From Verrucomicrobiaceae bacterium (GTDB lineage Bacteria; Verrucomicrobiota; Verrucomicrobiia; Verrucomicrobiales; Akkermansiaceae), in NCBI GenBank assembly GCA_027486655.1, contig JAIXOR010000034.1, positions 1-64,000 on the forward strand: a stretch of DNA of 64,000 nucleotides, read 5' to 3'. Position 1 is the first letter of the stretch. The number at the start of each line of letters is the position of its first letter. Of the stretch, positions 51,065 through 59,889 are shown one piece after another. A model generated the notes under the pieces. The model searched no databases and was not told where the DNA came from. It saw only the letters and a program-made list of their open reading frames with translations. Both the position numbers and the translations under genes were made by a program.

Positions 51065-53212
51065 ATGCGCCTTCTCCGTTGGATTGCCTTGGCCCTGCTT
51101 GCCGCTCTGACGATGCCGTTGGATGCCGAGCCATTGACCCGGGTGGCCGAGATCCGCGGCCTTTCTCGCGAGGACGCCGCCAAGGCCATCCCCGTGAAGT
51201 TCGCCGGTGTGGTCACCTATGTGGGTTGGGAAAACTTCGTGGTGCATGACGGCGAAACCTCGATCTTCGCCGACTTCCGGTTTTCAAAAGCAAAGGGCCA
51301 CTGGCTCGATGAGATCCCGGATCTTTCGAAACTGCAGCCCGGAGATGGTGTCGAAGTCGAGGGTCTCAGCGATCCCGGAGGCTTTTCGCCCATGGTGCTG
51401 GTGACCAAGTTCCGCCGCATCGGCCGGCAGGTCGTTCCCGCTCCCCTCAGACCTTCCATGGAGCTCCTTCTATCAGGTTCCCAGGATACCCAATGGATCG
51501 AGGTCGAAGGCGTGGTCCGCCAACACCACCCTTCCGAGCCCGGCCCGGAGCGCCTCGCCCTCGTCGTGGCCGGTCACCGATGTCCCGTTATCTTGAGCAA
51601 CCGCACCGGCCTCCGGCCCGAGCAACTTGTCGACGCCCGCGTCCGGGTTCGCGGCGTGCTGCTCAATATCGCCAACCTCCGCTCCCAGGTCGCGGGACTC
51701 AAGATCCACAGCAACGGCCGGCAGGATATCGACATCCTCGCTCCTCCCTCCGCCGATCCCTTCCTCGCCCCGCAGGTCTCGCTCGACCGCCTCATTCCTT
51801 TCGATCCGCAGGCTGATTTCGGCCATCGCAGGGTCTCCTCCGGCGTTGTCACCTTCGTCGCACCCGGCCGTTTCTTCTATCTTCTGGATCGCGGCGCCTG
51901 CGTGCGGGTTGACAGCGTCGATGCCGTCGTCTCTCCCGGCGACAGGGTGGAGGTCTCCGGTTTCATCGATACCGATCGCGTGCTCGCCTCGTTCAGCGAA
52001 GCGCTCGTCCGCGTCATCGGGAAGGGGCCCGTTCCGCCACCCGCACCCGCCGATATTCCGGCAATTCTTGAGCCCAAGGTCCGCAGCTATGAAGAAATGG
52101 TGGCTGAACACGGATACACCGACGCCAACGGCCGCCTGGTTCGCCTTCAAGGGATCTTGCGGCGCGTTCTTCCGGCCGACAAAGAAGGCAACGCTGCCCT
52201 CGTGATCGAATCCGGCGAGCACCTTTTCCAAGCATTCCTTCCCATCATCAATGACACTTCGTCACGCAGACTCCAATCGTGGATCGAAGGTTCCACCATC
52301 GAACTGACCGGGGTCTCGGAATTGGAAATGGTCCGCATCGACACCCAACCCTGGTATGCCATTGCCGGATTCCACCTCTGGCTTTCTTCTCCCGACGATC
52401 TGCGAGTGATCGCCAGACCGCCATGGTGGACGCCGCAACGACTCGCCATCGTGCTGGCCGGTGTGTTGATGGTGCTTGGCCTCGTATTCGCCTGGGCTTA
52501 CGCGATGCGTCGCCAGGTCGCCCTTCGCAGTGGTCAACTCGCCCGTGAAATCGCCGCTCGCGAAGCCGCCACGCTGGAGTTTGACGCCATCCTCCGCGAA
52601 CGCCGACGGCTTGCCAACGATCTCCACGACACGCTGGAACAAGCTCTCACCGGCCTCGCTCTGCAACTTGAAATCACCGATCGAAGCAAAGCCTCCAACC
52701 CCGAACTCAGCGCCCGCCACCTCCACCTCGCCCAGCAGTTTCTCGAGCGCAGCCGCCGCGAAGTCCACCGCACGGTCTGGGACCTCCGCGCCCACGGGCT
52801 TGACGGGCGGGATGTCATTGACCTCCTCCACGAGCGCGCCACCGCCATGGTCCAGGGCTCGCCCGTCGCCATCTCCGTGGAACGTGATGGCTCTTCCTTG
52901 CCTCTTCCCGACCTCCTTGCCGGCAACCTTCTCATGCTCGCCCAGGAAGCCGTCACCAACGCCCTCAAACACGGCGCGCCCTCCCGCATCTCGCTGCGTC
53001 TGAAATCGCAGGATCAACACATCGAACTCGAAGTCCGCGATGACGGCCGGGGCTTCGACCCCGTCACCGCTGCAGGACAGCTTGAAGGACACTTCGGACT
53101 CCAGGGCATGCGCGAGCGTGCCAAGCGCCTCGGCGGCATTCTCGATGTTAGCTCTTCCCCGGGCCAGGGCACCTCCGTCAACATCCGCGTCCCGCTACCC
53201 ATTCAGCCATGA
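51065..53212 (+). CDS. sensor histidine kinase (NarL-type HisKA_3/HATPase_c) with extracytoplasmic OB-fold-like repeats
   Basis: Start MRLLRWIALALLAALTM at 51065; RRRLANDLHDTLEQALTGLALQLEI; LAQEAVTNALKHG; VRDDGRGFDPVTAAGQLEGHFGLQGMRERAKRLGG. Confidence 0.93.
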   Translation: MRLLRWIALALLAALTMPLDAEPLTRVAEIRGLSREDAAKAIPVKFAGVVTYVGWENFVVHDGETSIFADFRFSKAKGHWLDEIPDLSKLQPGDGVEVEGLSDPGGFSPMVLVTKFRRIGRQVVPAPLRPSMELLLSGSQDTQWIEVEGVVRQHHPSEPGPERLALVVAGHRCPVILSNRTGLRPEQLVDARVRVRGVLLNIANLRSQVAGLKIHSNGRQDIDILAPPSADPFLAPQVSLDRLIPFDPQADFGHRRVSSGVVTFVAPGRFFYLLDRGACVRVDSVDAVVSPGDRVEVSGFIDTDRVLASFSEALVRVIGKGPVPPPAPADIPAILEPKVRSYEEMVAEHGYTDANGRLVRLQGILRRVLPADKEGNAALVIESGEHLFQAFLPIINDTSSRRLQSWIEGSTIELTGVSELEMVRIDTQPWYAIAGFHLWLSSPDDLRVIARPPWWTPQRLAIVLAGVLMVLGLVFAWAYAMRRQVALRSGQLAREIAAREAATLEFDAILRERRRLANDLHDTLEQALTGLALQLEITDRSKASNPELSARHLHLAQQFLERSRREVHRTVWDLRAHGLDGRDVIDLLHERATAMVQGSPVAISVERDGSSLPLPDLLAGNLLMLAQEAVTNALKHGAPSRISLRLKSQDQHIELEVRDDGRGFDPVTAAGQLEGHFGLQGMRERAKRLGGILDVSSSPGQGTSVNIRVPLPIQP

Positions 53213-53841
53213 AACCATCCCGCCGTATCCGCATCCTGATTGTTGACGACCACTCCATCGTCCGCATCGGGATGTCCGGACTGCTGGCGATGGAGAGTGA
53301 TTTGGAAGTCGTCGCCGAAGCCGAAGATCTTGAACAGGCTCTTGCCGCATTCACGCTCCACCGCCCCGACGTCACGCTCATGGATGTCAGGATGCCGGGT
53401 GGAAACGGGCTTGAGGCGCTCGCAAAGATCCGTGCTGTCGACCCGGGTGCACGCGTCGTCATGCTCTCGACCTTCGACCTCGAACAACCGATCACAGCCG
53501 CTCACGACGCCGGTGCCGCCGGCTATCTTCTCAAGTCGATCAAAGGTGCTGAACTCGCCGCCGCGATCCGCCGCGTCCACGCTGGCGAGTCGTGTTTTCC
53601 CGCTGCGTTGCACGGCCACCTCGCCGCCCGAGCGGGTTCCAAACCTCTCACCCCACGCGAGATCGAAACCCTTGATCTCCTCCGCCGGGGGCTGTCCAAC
53701 AAGGATATCGGCCAGATCCTCGCGATCTCTGAAAACACCGCGAAATTCCACGTCAAGGCCATCCTCGCCAAGCTTGAGGTCACCGACCGCGCGGAAGCCG
53801 TCGCCGCCGCCTATGAGCGCGGACTCCTGCAAGTGGACTGA
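53209..53841 (+). CDS. NarL/FixJ-family response regulator with LuxR HTH
   Basis: 210 aa; RIRILIVDDHSIVRIGMSGLLAMESDLEVVAEA; LTPREIETLDLLRRGLSNKDIGQILAISENTAKFHVKAILAKL; ATGA overlap with the kinase. Confidence 0.95.
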   Translation: MKPSRRIRILIVDDHSIVRIGMSGLLAMESDLEVVAEAEDLEQALAAFTLHRPDVTLMDVRMPGGNGLEALAKIRAVDPGARVVMLSTFDLEQPITAAHDAGAAGYLLKSIKGAELAAAIRRVHAGESCFPAALHGHLAARAGSKPLTPREIETLDLLRRGLSNKDIGQILAISENTAKFHVKAILAKLEVTDRAEAVAAAYERGLLQVD

Positions 53842-53997
53842 AGCCGTGTCCTACCCGGTTGGATAGTAGGCGGCGCGAAGGATTGCGCCCAAGCTCCGCA
53901 CCCATTGGTAGTGGAGGAATATCCGGATGGTCCGAAATCGTGGAACCCATTGCATCCGGCACTGCCGCTCGAAAACCCCAAGCAACCCGCATAACCC

Positions 53998-56900
53998 ATG
54001 AAACGCCGCTCCATCTCGATCTATCAGTTTCTCGGCATCATCGCCACCTGTTCCGCCACCGTCCATGCCGCATCGATTACCCAGACCGCCAACGACGTCT
54101 TTGGCACTCCGGCGCAGGCATCGTTCATCGACTCCGCCCGCTGGAGCAATCTTGCGGCACCTTCCGCCGGCAACACCTACTCCACCAACGGCTTCGTCTT
54201 CCGCACTCCGGCGGTGAACTCGGCCACCGTCACCTTCGCAGGCGATTCGTTGAGTGTCGAAACCCGCTCGACGGCAAGCGGCACCCCCGGTGCCACGGTC
54301 ATCACCAAGGGCACGGCCAACCAGACGATCAGCTTCCCCAACCTCATCATGAACGGCGGGATCTTCAGCCAGGGCGAGAACGGCTACACCCACACGCTCG
54401 CCGGCAACGTCACCGCCAACGCCACTTCCGGTTTCAGCATCACCGACTCCAGCACCCGTAACCTCTTCGTCTCCGCAAACGTCTCGGGAGCCGGACGCCT
54501 CCACGTCGGTTCGTTCGGCCAATACAATGCCAGCAATCCCGCCTACGTTCCCACCGCCTTCACCTCGACCTTCGCCGTGTCGGGAAACAACAGCTCGTTC
54601 AGCGGCGGTTGGACACTCGGCGGGGGCTATGACGCCCCGGTCTTCGGTGGCAGCGGCACTTACCGTCTCAACTTCAACGCCTCCGGCATCACCTTCCGCC
54701 TCGGCCATGCGAACGCCCTCGGCACCGGCACCCTCAGGCTTCACGCCGGAACCGTGAACCTCAACGGATTCAACGCGAGCGGACTCGCCGGCGTCGAACT
54801 CCCGGACAGTGCATCCGCCATAATCCGCACCGCAGGCAATACCCTGAGTGCCACCAACCTCACCCTCGGCTCCACCACCGGTGCCACCCTCAATCTTGAA
54901 ACCGCCGCCGCAGGCAACCCGGCCACGGCACCGATCCAGAGCACCAACTTCACTGTCAACGGCCCGTCCACCCTCGGCGTCCGCGGCACCGCCCTCGCCA
55001 CAGGCTCCTTCCCACTCATCGGTTACACGGGAAGCATCGGTGGCAGCGGCGGCTTCGGCGCCCTCTCGCTGGTTCTGCCTCCCGGTGTCTCCGGCTCCCT
55101 CAGTGACAATCCCGGCGTCTCCGTCAACGCGACCATCAGCAACATCGAGTTCATCCAATGGACCAACGGCGCGTCCACCGGAAATTGGAACATCAATACC
55201 GACGCCAACTGGCAGACCGCCGTCAGCCTCACCAGCAGCACCTATCAGCAAAACGCCGCAGGCGGCCACAGCGTGCTCTTCAACGAATCGGAAACCGCCC
55301 CCAGCCCGGTCGCGATCGCCATTCCCGCCGACGTCAGCCCCAACGCCATCACCGTCAACAACCCGACCAAGGACTACACCTTCTCCGGCCAGAACATCAC
55401 CGGCAGCGCCGCCTTCGTCAAAAACGGAGCCGCTACCGTCAACTTCGCCAACACCCTGCGCGTCACCGGCGGCAACACCATCAACCTCGGCAAGGTCATC
55501 CTCACCGGTGCGGTCTCCGGCACCACCACCACCATCGCCGCAGGCGGTACCCTCGAATACGCCCACACGACCAATCCCGGCCAACCCGCCCACACGTTCA
55601 GCGGCGGCGGCTCGATCATCAAGAGAGGCGCAGGCACCCTCACCTTCAACTCAGGAAACAGCACCATCGCTCTCGCTGACGGTGGCTTGATCGATGTCCA
55701 GGGCGGCAAGATCCAGTTCGGAAACTTCGACGCCCAAGGCTGCTCCGCCACCGCCAACCAATCCGACATGAACATCGCCAGCGGCGCGATCTTCGATGCC
55801 TATGCCGGAACCGTGGTCGTCGATGGACTCACCGGCAGCGGCACCTATCAGGGCGGCTACTTCGGACCGCGCTCGCTCACCGTTGGCATCAATGGCGCGA
55901 GCAGCACCTTCTCCGGCACCATCAAGAGCAACGGGGTCGACGGCAATTCGCAGGTCCAGCTGATCAAGCGCGGCAACGGCACCCTCACCCTCACCGGCAC
56001 CGTCAACGCCCGCGGCGCCTACGGCGGTAGCTCGGTCGAAGTCCGCGGCGGCACCCTGCTGTCCCCCAGCACCCTCAACCTGAGTCCCACCGATCCGCTC
56101 TCGATAACCGGCTACACCGGCGGCCGCGTCCACGTCGGACCGGCCAATACCGACGTCGCCGTCCTCAACCAGACCGCAGGCACCGTTACCGCCAACACCC
56201 TGTCGATCGGTGAATCCGGCCAAGCCACCTACGACATCTCCGGCGGCGCGATCAACGCCACCCAAATCGAACTCGCCTACACCGGCGGAGCTCTCAACCC
56301 ACCCGCCACGCTCAACGTCAGCGGCAGTGCGCAGGTCAACCTCAACAGCAACGGCAGCATCGTGATGGGCCAGTTCTTCGGCCGCTCGGTGACGGTCAAC
56401 CAGAGCGGTGGCCAGGTCGTCCAGTTCAGCGACAACGCCACCACCCGCGGCGGCACCGGCTCGCTGAGGTTCAACAGCGGCAACCAGAATCTCACTTGGA
56501 ACCTCTCCGGCGGCACGCTGTCCCTCGCCGGCATCAGCTGGCTGCCCTCCGGCTCCGGCGCGGGCGGCGGCAACGGCGTCCTCAACCTCAACGGCGGTGT
56601 CCTCCAGATCACCAACGCCGCCTTTGCCGCTCCCACAGGAGATGCCAACGGCAAGCCGAAGGTCGCCGCCAAGGTGCTTGGCGACGAGTTCACGTCTGAA
56701 AGCGGCGCGATCATCGATCCCTACGGCCTCGCCATCACGTTCGCCGCTCCCATCCTCCACGGACCGGTCGGCACCTTCGACGGCGGCTTGAAGATCGCGA
56801 CCTCCATCCCCGGTGGATCGCTCACCTTGACCGGCACCAACACCTATACCGGAAACACGGTGATCCCCGCCAACAACTCGCTGACCCTAGCCGCGAGCTC

Positions 56901-57600
56901 GTCCACCGCCTTCGTGATCGATGGCATGCAATCTAACAAAATAACCGGCGGCGGCTCGGTCGCCATCGACGGTGCCTTTGCACTCGACACCACCTTTGCC
57001 GATCTCACCGACGGCAATACCTGGACGCTCGTCGAGGTCGCCACCCTCGCGGAAACCTTCGGCAGTGGATTCACCCTCGCCGGCTTCACCGAGGACGGCG
57101 TCACAGGCATCCACACCCGGGTCGATGGCTCTAACACCTGGACCTTCGATGAAAGCACCGGCCAGCTGGCCCTCGATGTGGCGTCTCTCAGCGGCTATGC
57201 CCTTTGGATCAGCGGATTCACCGTAGGCGACAGCGCGCCCGGCGCGGATCCCGACAACGATGGCATCGAAAACCTGCTTGAATACGTCCTCGACGCCAAT
57301 CCCTCCGTCGCGGATCCCGACAAGCTCCCTGATCTCGACGCTTCCGGTCCGAACTTTGTGTTCACCTTCCAGCGCCGCGATGACTCGGAAGCCGACACCG
57401 TGCAGGTCTTCCAGTATGGCTCCACCCTCAATGGCTGGACCGATCTCGCAGTCGGCGCCAGCTACGGCCCCGATGGGAACGGTCGCCAGGTTTCGGTCTC
57501 TGAAAACGGTGCCCTGCCCGATGCGATCACGGTCACCCTGCCGAAGGCGCTCGCCATCGACGGCAAACTCTTCGGACGCCTGCAAGCCGTCCAGCCCTGA
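53998..57600 (+). CDS. PATR repeat protein with shared C-terminal domain
   Basis: 1200 aa; signal peptide; IQWTNGASTGNWNINTDANWQTA; LIKRGNGTLTLTGTVNARGAYGG; C-terminus DPDNDGIENLLEYVLDANPS...LFGRLQAVQP. Confidence 0.92.
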   Translation: MKRRSISIYQFLGIIATCSATVHAASITQTANDVFGTPAQASFIDSARWSNLAAPSAGNTYSTNGFVFRTPAVNSATVTFAGDSLSVETRSTASGTPGATVITKGTANQTISFPNLIMNGGIFSQGENGYTHTLAGNVTANATSGFSITDSSTRNLFVSANVSGAGRLHVGSFGQYNASNPAYVPTAFTSTFAVSGNNSSFSGGWTLGGGYDAPVFGGSGTYRLNFNASGITFRLGHANALGTGTLRLHAGTVNLNGFNASGLAGVELPDSASAIIRTAGNTLSATNLTLGSTTGATLNLETAAAGNPATAPIQSTNFTVNGPSTLGVRGTALATGSFPLIGYTGSIGGSGGFGALSLVLPPGVSGSLSDNPGVSVNATISNIEFIQWTNGASTGNWNINTDANWQTAVSLTSSTYQQNAAGGHSVLFNESETAPSPVAIAIPADVSPNAITVNNPTKDYTFSGQNITGSAAFVKNGAATVNFANTLRVTGGNTINLGKVILTGAVSGTTTTIAAGGTLEYAHTTNPGQPAHTFSGGGSIIKRGAGTLTFNSGNSTIALADGGLIDVQGGKIQFGNFDAQGCSATANQSDMNIASGAIFDAYAGTVVVDGLTGSGTYQGGYFGPRSLTVGINGASSTFSGTIKSNGVDGNSQVQLIKRGNGTLTLTGTVNARGAYGGSSVEVRGGTLLSPSTLNLSPTDPLSITGYTGGRVHVGPANTDVAVLNQTAGTVTANTLSIGESGQATYDISGGAINATQIELAYTGGALNPPATLNVSGSAQVNLNSNGSIVMGQFFGRSVTVNQSGGQVVQFSDNATTRGGTGSLRFNSGNQNLTWNLSGGTLSLAGISWLPSGSGAGGGNGVLNLNGGVLQITNAAFAAPTGDANGKPKVAAKVLGDEFTSESGAIIDPYGLAITFAAPILHGPVGTFDGGLKIATSIPGGSLTLTGTNTYTGNTVIPANNSLTLAASSSTAFVIDGMQSNKITGGGSVAIDGAFALDTTFADLTDGNTWTLVEVATLAETFGSGFTLAGFTEDGVTGIHTRVDGSNTWTFDESTGQLALDVASLSGYALWISGFTVGDSAPGADPDNDGIENLLEYVLDANPSVADPDKLPDLDASGPNFVFTFQRRDDSEADTVQVFQYGSTLNGWTDLAVGASYGPDGNGRQVSVSENGALPDAITVTLPKALAIDGKLFGRLQAVQP

Positions 57601-57675
57601 TCGATCGACAAGCCGCGCGCCGCTTGGCGGAAATCCGGGCTTTCTTCCCTACCTCATGCTCCCCAATCTTGAGGC

Positions 57676-59889
57676 ATGGCAAGCGATGTTCCATCCGGCC
57701 GATCGATCCATTCCTTCGTGTGTCTCACTGCCATTCTTGCGATTGGGGGGATTCTCCAGGCGTCCGCCCGTGAATCCCCCCTTGCCACCGTCTCCGAGAT
57801 CCGCAGCCTTTCGCGTCCGGATGCGGCGCTCGCCCGGCCGGTCCGCCTGCGTGGCGTGGTGATCTGGCAGGATTCGGACACGCGTCCCGCCTTCTTCCTT
57901 CACGACGGGCGGAAGAGCATCTGGGTGGACCGGGCCACCGCCCTGCGCAGGGGAATCTGGGCCGGTGGCGATCCGCCTGCTTCCGAGTGCTCGGTCGGTT
58001 CGATGGTCGAGATCGAGGGCGTCACCGATGCCGGCGGATACGCGCCCTGCATCCTTCCCGTTACGATGAAACGGGTCGGCTCGGCCCCGGTCCCGCAAGC
58101 CGCCCGGTTTCCTCTCGAACGGCTTCTATCAGGCAGTGAGGACGGCCAGTTGGTGGAACTGGAGGGAGTGGTCCAGAATGTTTCCCCGCCCGACACCTTC
58201 GGGGACTCGCGAATCCTCATCATGGTCGACGGGCATCCCTGCCGCGTCGCCTCGGAATACGGGAGCACCCTGGATGCCGTGCGTCTGGTCGATGCCCGCG
58301 TCGTGGTGAGCGGCATCCTTGTGCCCTTGCCGAACCTGCGGGCCGAGGTGGCCGGACTCCGCATGAACATCATGGGTGCGGGAAACCTGAGAGTTGTCGA
58401 GCCTCCACCGCCTGACCCGTTCTCCGCCCCCCGTGTTCCGCTCGATGGGCTGCTGCCGTTTTCACCGGACACCAAGCCCTTCCACCGCAAGGTCACCGCG
58501 GGTGTCGTCACCTTTGCGGTGCCTGGCCGGTTCTTTTTCCTGCAGGATGGAAGCCGCAGCGTCCGCGTCAGTTCGGAGGCGCGGAATGTCCGCCGTGGAG
58601 ACCACGTGGAAGTGGCCGGGTTCATCGATACCTCGCAGACTCTCGCTGCTCTAACCGGTGCCATCGTCCGCCATGTCGGAAAAGCCGGGGAGCCCGAGCC
58701 GGTGCGCGTCTCGGTGGAAACGATTCTCAACCCCGAGTTCCGCAGCGATTTCGAGAAGGTCGCCGATTCGGATTTCAGCGGGCGCCTGGTTCGCTTTCAA
58801 GGGCAGTTGGTGCGGTTGGACCGCGACCATACGGACTCGCCTCCCACCCTGCTCATTGCCTCCGGTGGCAACGTCTTCCCGGCGAGCCTGACCGAAGCGG
58901 GTGCCGCCATTCCGGCGGACTGGGTGGAAGGCGCGACGCTGGATCTCACCGGAGTCGCCGAACTGGATTTCAAGGAAGATGCCAATACCCAGGGCTCGCT
59001 CTCGATCAGCGGATTCCGCCTGTGGCTGCGCGAACCATCGGATGTGGTGGTGCTGGCCGTGCCATCGTGGTGGACTCCGCGCCGTCTCGCACTGGCGCTT
59101 GCCGCGGTGGTGGCCGTGCTGCTGCTGGCCATCGCCTGGAACCTCGCCCTGCGCCATCTGCTGTGGAAACGCGGGCGTTTGTTAGAGGATGTGATGCGCC
59201 GCCATCGGGATTCCGAAATCGAGTTCGAAGGCGCGCGCCAGGAACGGCGCCGTCTCGCCGGCGATCTGCACGACGGGCTCCAGCAGTTGATGGCGGGTGC
59301 GGCATACCGGGTGGAGGCGGCGGCCGCCCATCTCGGTGAAATGCCTCCCGCGGTGGAGGCTCAACTCACGGCCGCGCGCCGGGCCTTGGTGCGCTCGCAG
59401 AATGGCCTGCGGGAAGTCCTGTGGGGACTCCAGCACATGGAGGAGGACTCGGACGACTTCGTGGCCTTGCTGAGACATGCCGTCGGCACGGTGGAACACT
59501 GGCCGCAGGATGCCGTGGTGGTGGGCAGCGAGGGAACCCCCTTTCCAGTCTCCCGCCAAGTGCGGGGCAGCCTGCTGCTCCTGATGCAGGAGGCGGTTGG
59601 AAATGCCTTCAAACACGGAGCAGCCAAGCGTGTGGACGTTTCTCTGGTCTATGCGGCGGATCACCTCGGACTGTTCGTTTCGGATGACGGCAAGGGCTTC
59701 GATCCCGCAAAGGCTCCCGGCCCGCGGGAAGGGCACTTCGGGCTCGAATCCACCCGCCTGCGCATGAAATGGCTGGGCGGAAGCCTCGAAATCCGCAGCG
59801 CCCACGGTGAAGGCACCCGCATCCTCTGCAAGGTCCCCGCCGCGCGCGCACGGTCGGGCCAGTCTAACAAAGTGGAAGAATCCCCATGA
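57676..59889 (+). CDS. sensor histidine kinase, paralogue of 51065-53212
   Basis: 737 aa; N-terminal LATVSEIRSLSRPDAALARPVRLRGVVIW parallels LTRVAEIRGLSREDAAKAIPVKFAGVVTY; RRRLAGDLHDGLQQLMAGAAYRVEAAAAHL; SDDGKGFDPAKAPGPREGHFGLESTRLRMKWLGG. Confidence 0.93.
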   Translation: MASDVPSGRSIHSFVCLTAILAIGGILQASARESPLATVSEIRSLSRPDAALARPVRLRGVVIWQDSDTRPAFFLHDGRKSIWVDRATALRRGIWAGGDPPASECSVGSMVEIEGVTDAGGYAPCILPVTMKRVGSAPVPQAARFPLERLLSGSEDGQLVELEGVVQNVSPPDTFGDSRILIMVDGHPCRVASEYGSTLDAVRLVDARVVVSGILVPLPNLRAEVAGLRMNIMGAGNLRVVEPPPPDPFSAPRVPLDGLLPFSPDTKPFHRKVTAGVVTFAVPGRFFFLQDGSRSVRVSSEARNVRRGDHVEVAGFIDTSQTLAALTGAIVRHVGKAGEPEPVRVSVETILNPEFRSDFEKVADSDFSGRLVRFQGQLVRLDRDHTDSPPTLLIASGGNVFPASLTEAGAAIPADWVEGATLDLTGVAELDFKEDANTQGSLSISGFRLWLREPSDVVVLAVPSWWTPRRLALALAAVVAVLLLAIAWNLALRHLLWKRGRLLEDVMRRHRDSEIEFEGARQERRRLAGDLHDGLQQLMAGAAYRVEAAAAHLGEMPPAVEAQLTAARRALVRSQNGLREVLWGLQHMEEDSDDFVALLRHAVGTVEHWPQDAVVVGSEGTPFPVSRQVRGSLLLLMQEAVGNAFKHGAAKRVDVSLVYAADHLGLFVSDDGKGFDPAKAPGPREGHFGLESTRLRMKWLGGSLEIRSAHGEGTRILCKVPAARARSGQSNKVEESP

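Noticed and set aside
53851-55593. 580-aa minus-strand ORF (and similar antisense ORFs at 43186-44514, 44629-45666, 55651-56760)
   Set aside because: Gly/Ala/Asp/Val-rich antisense shadows of strongly coding plus-strand PATR or pectinase genes; no recognisable domains.
34491-57600. PATR proteins as classical type V autotransporters
   Set aside because: No C-terminal beta-barrel domain ending in an aromatic residue was recognisable in any of them; they end in PEP-CTERM or the shared dockerin-like tail.
22321-59869. TCTAACA recurrence as a sequencing or polishing artefact
   Set aside because: Not fully excluded, but TTA within the canonical FecR LLEGPA and kinase LLEDV contexts and LTG in repeat contexts encode sensible residues, so a simple systematic miscall is not the best explanation.
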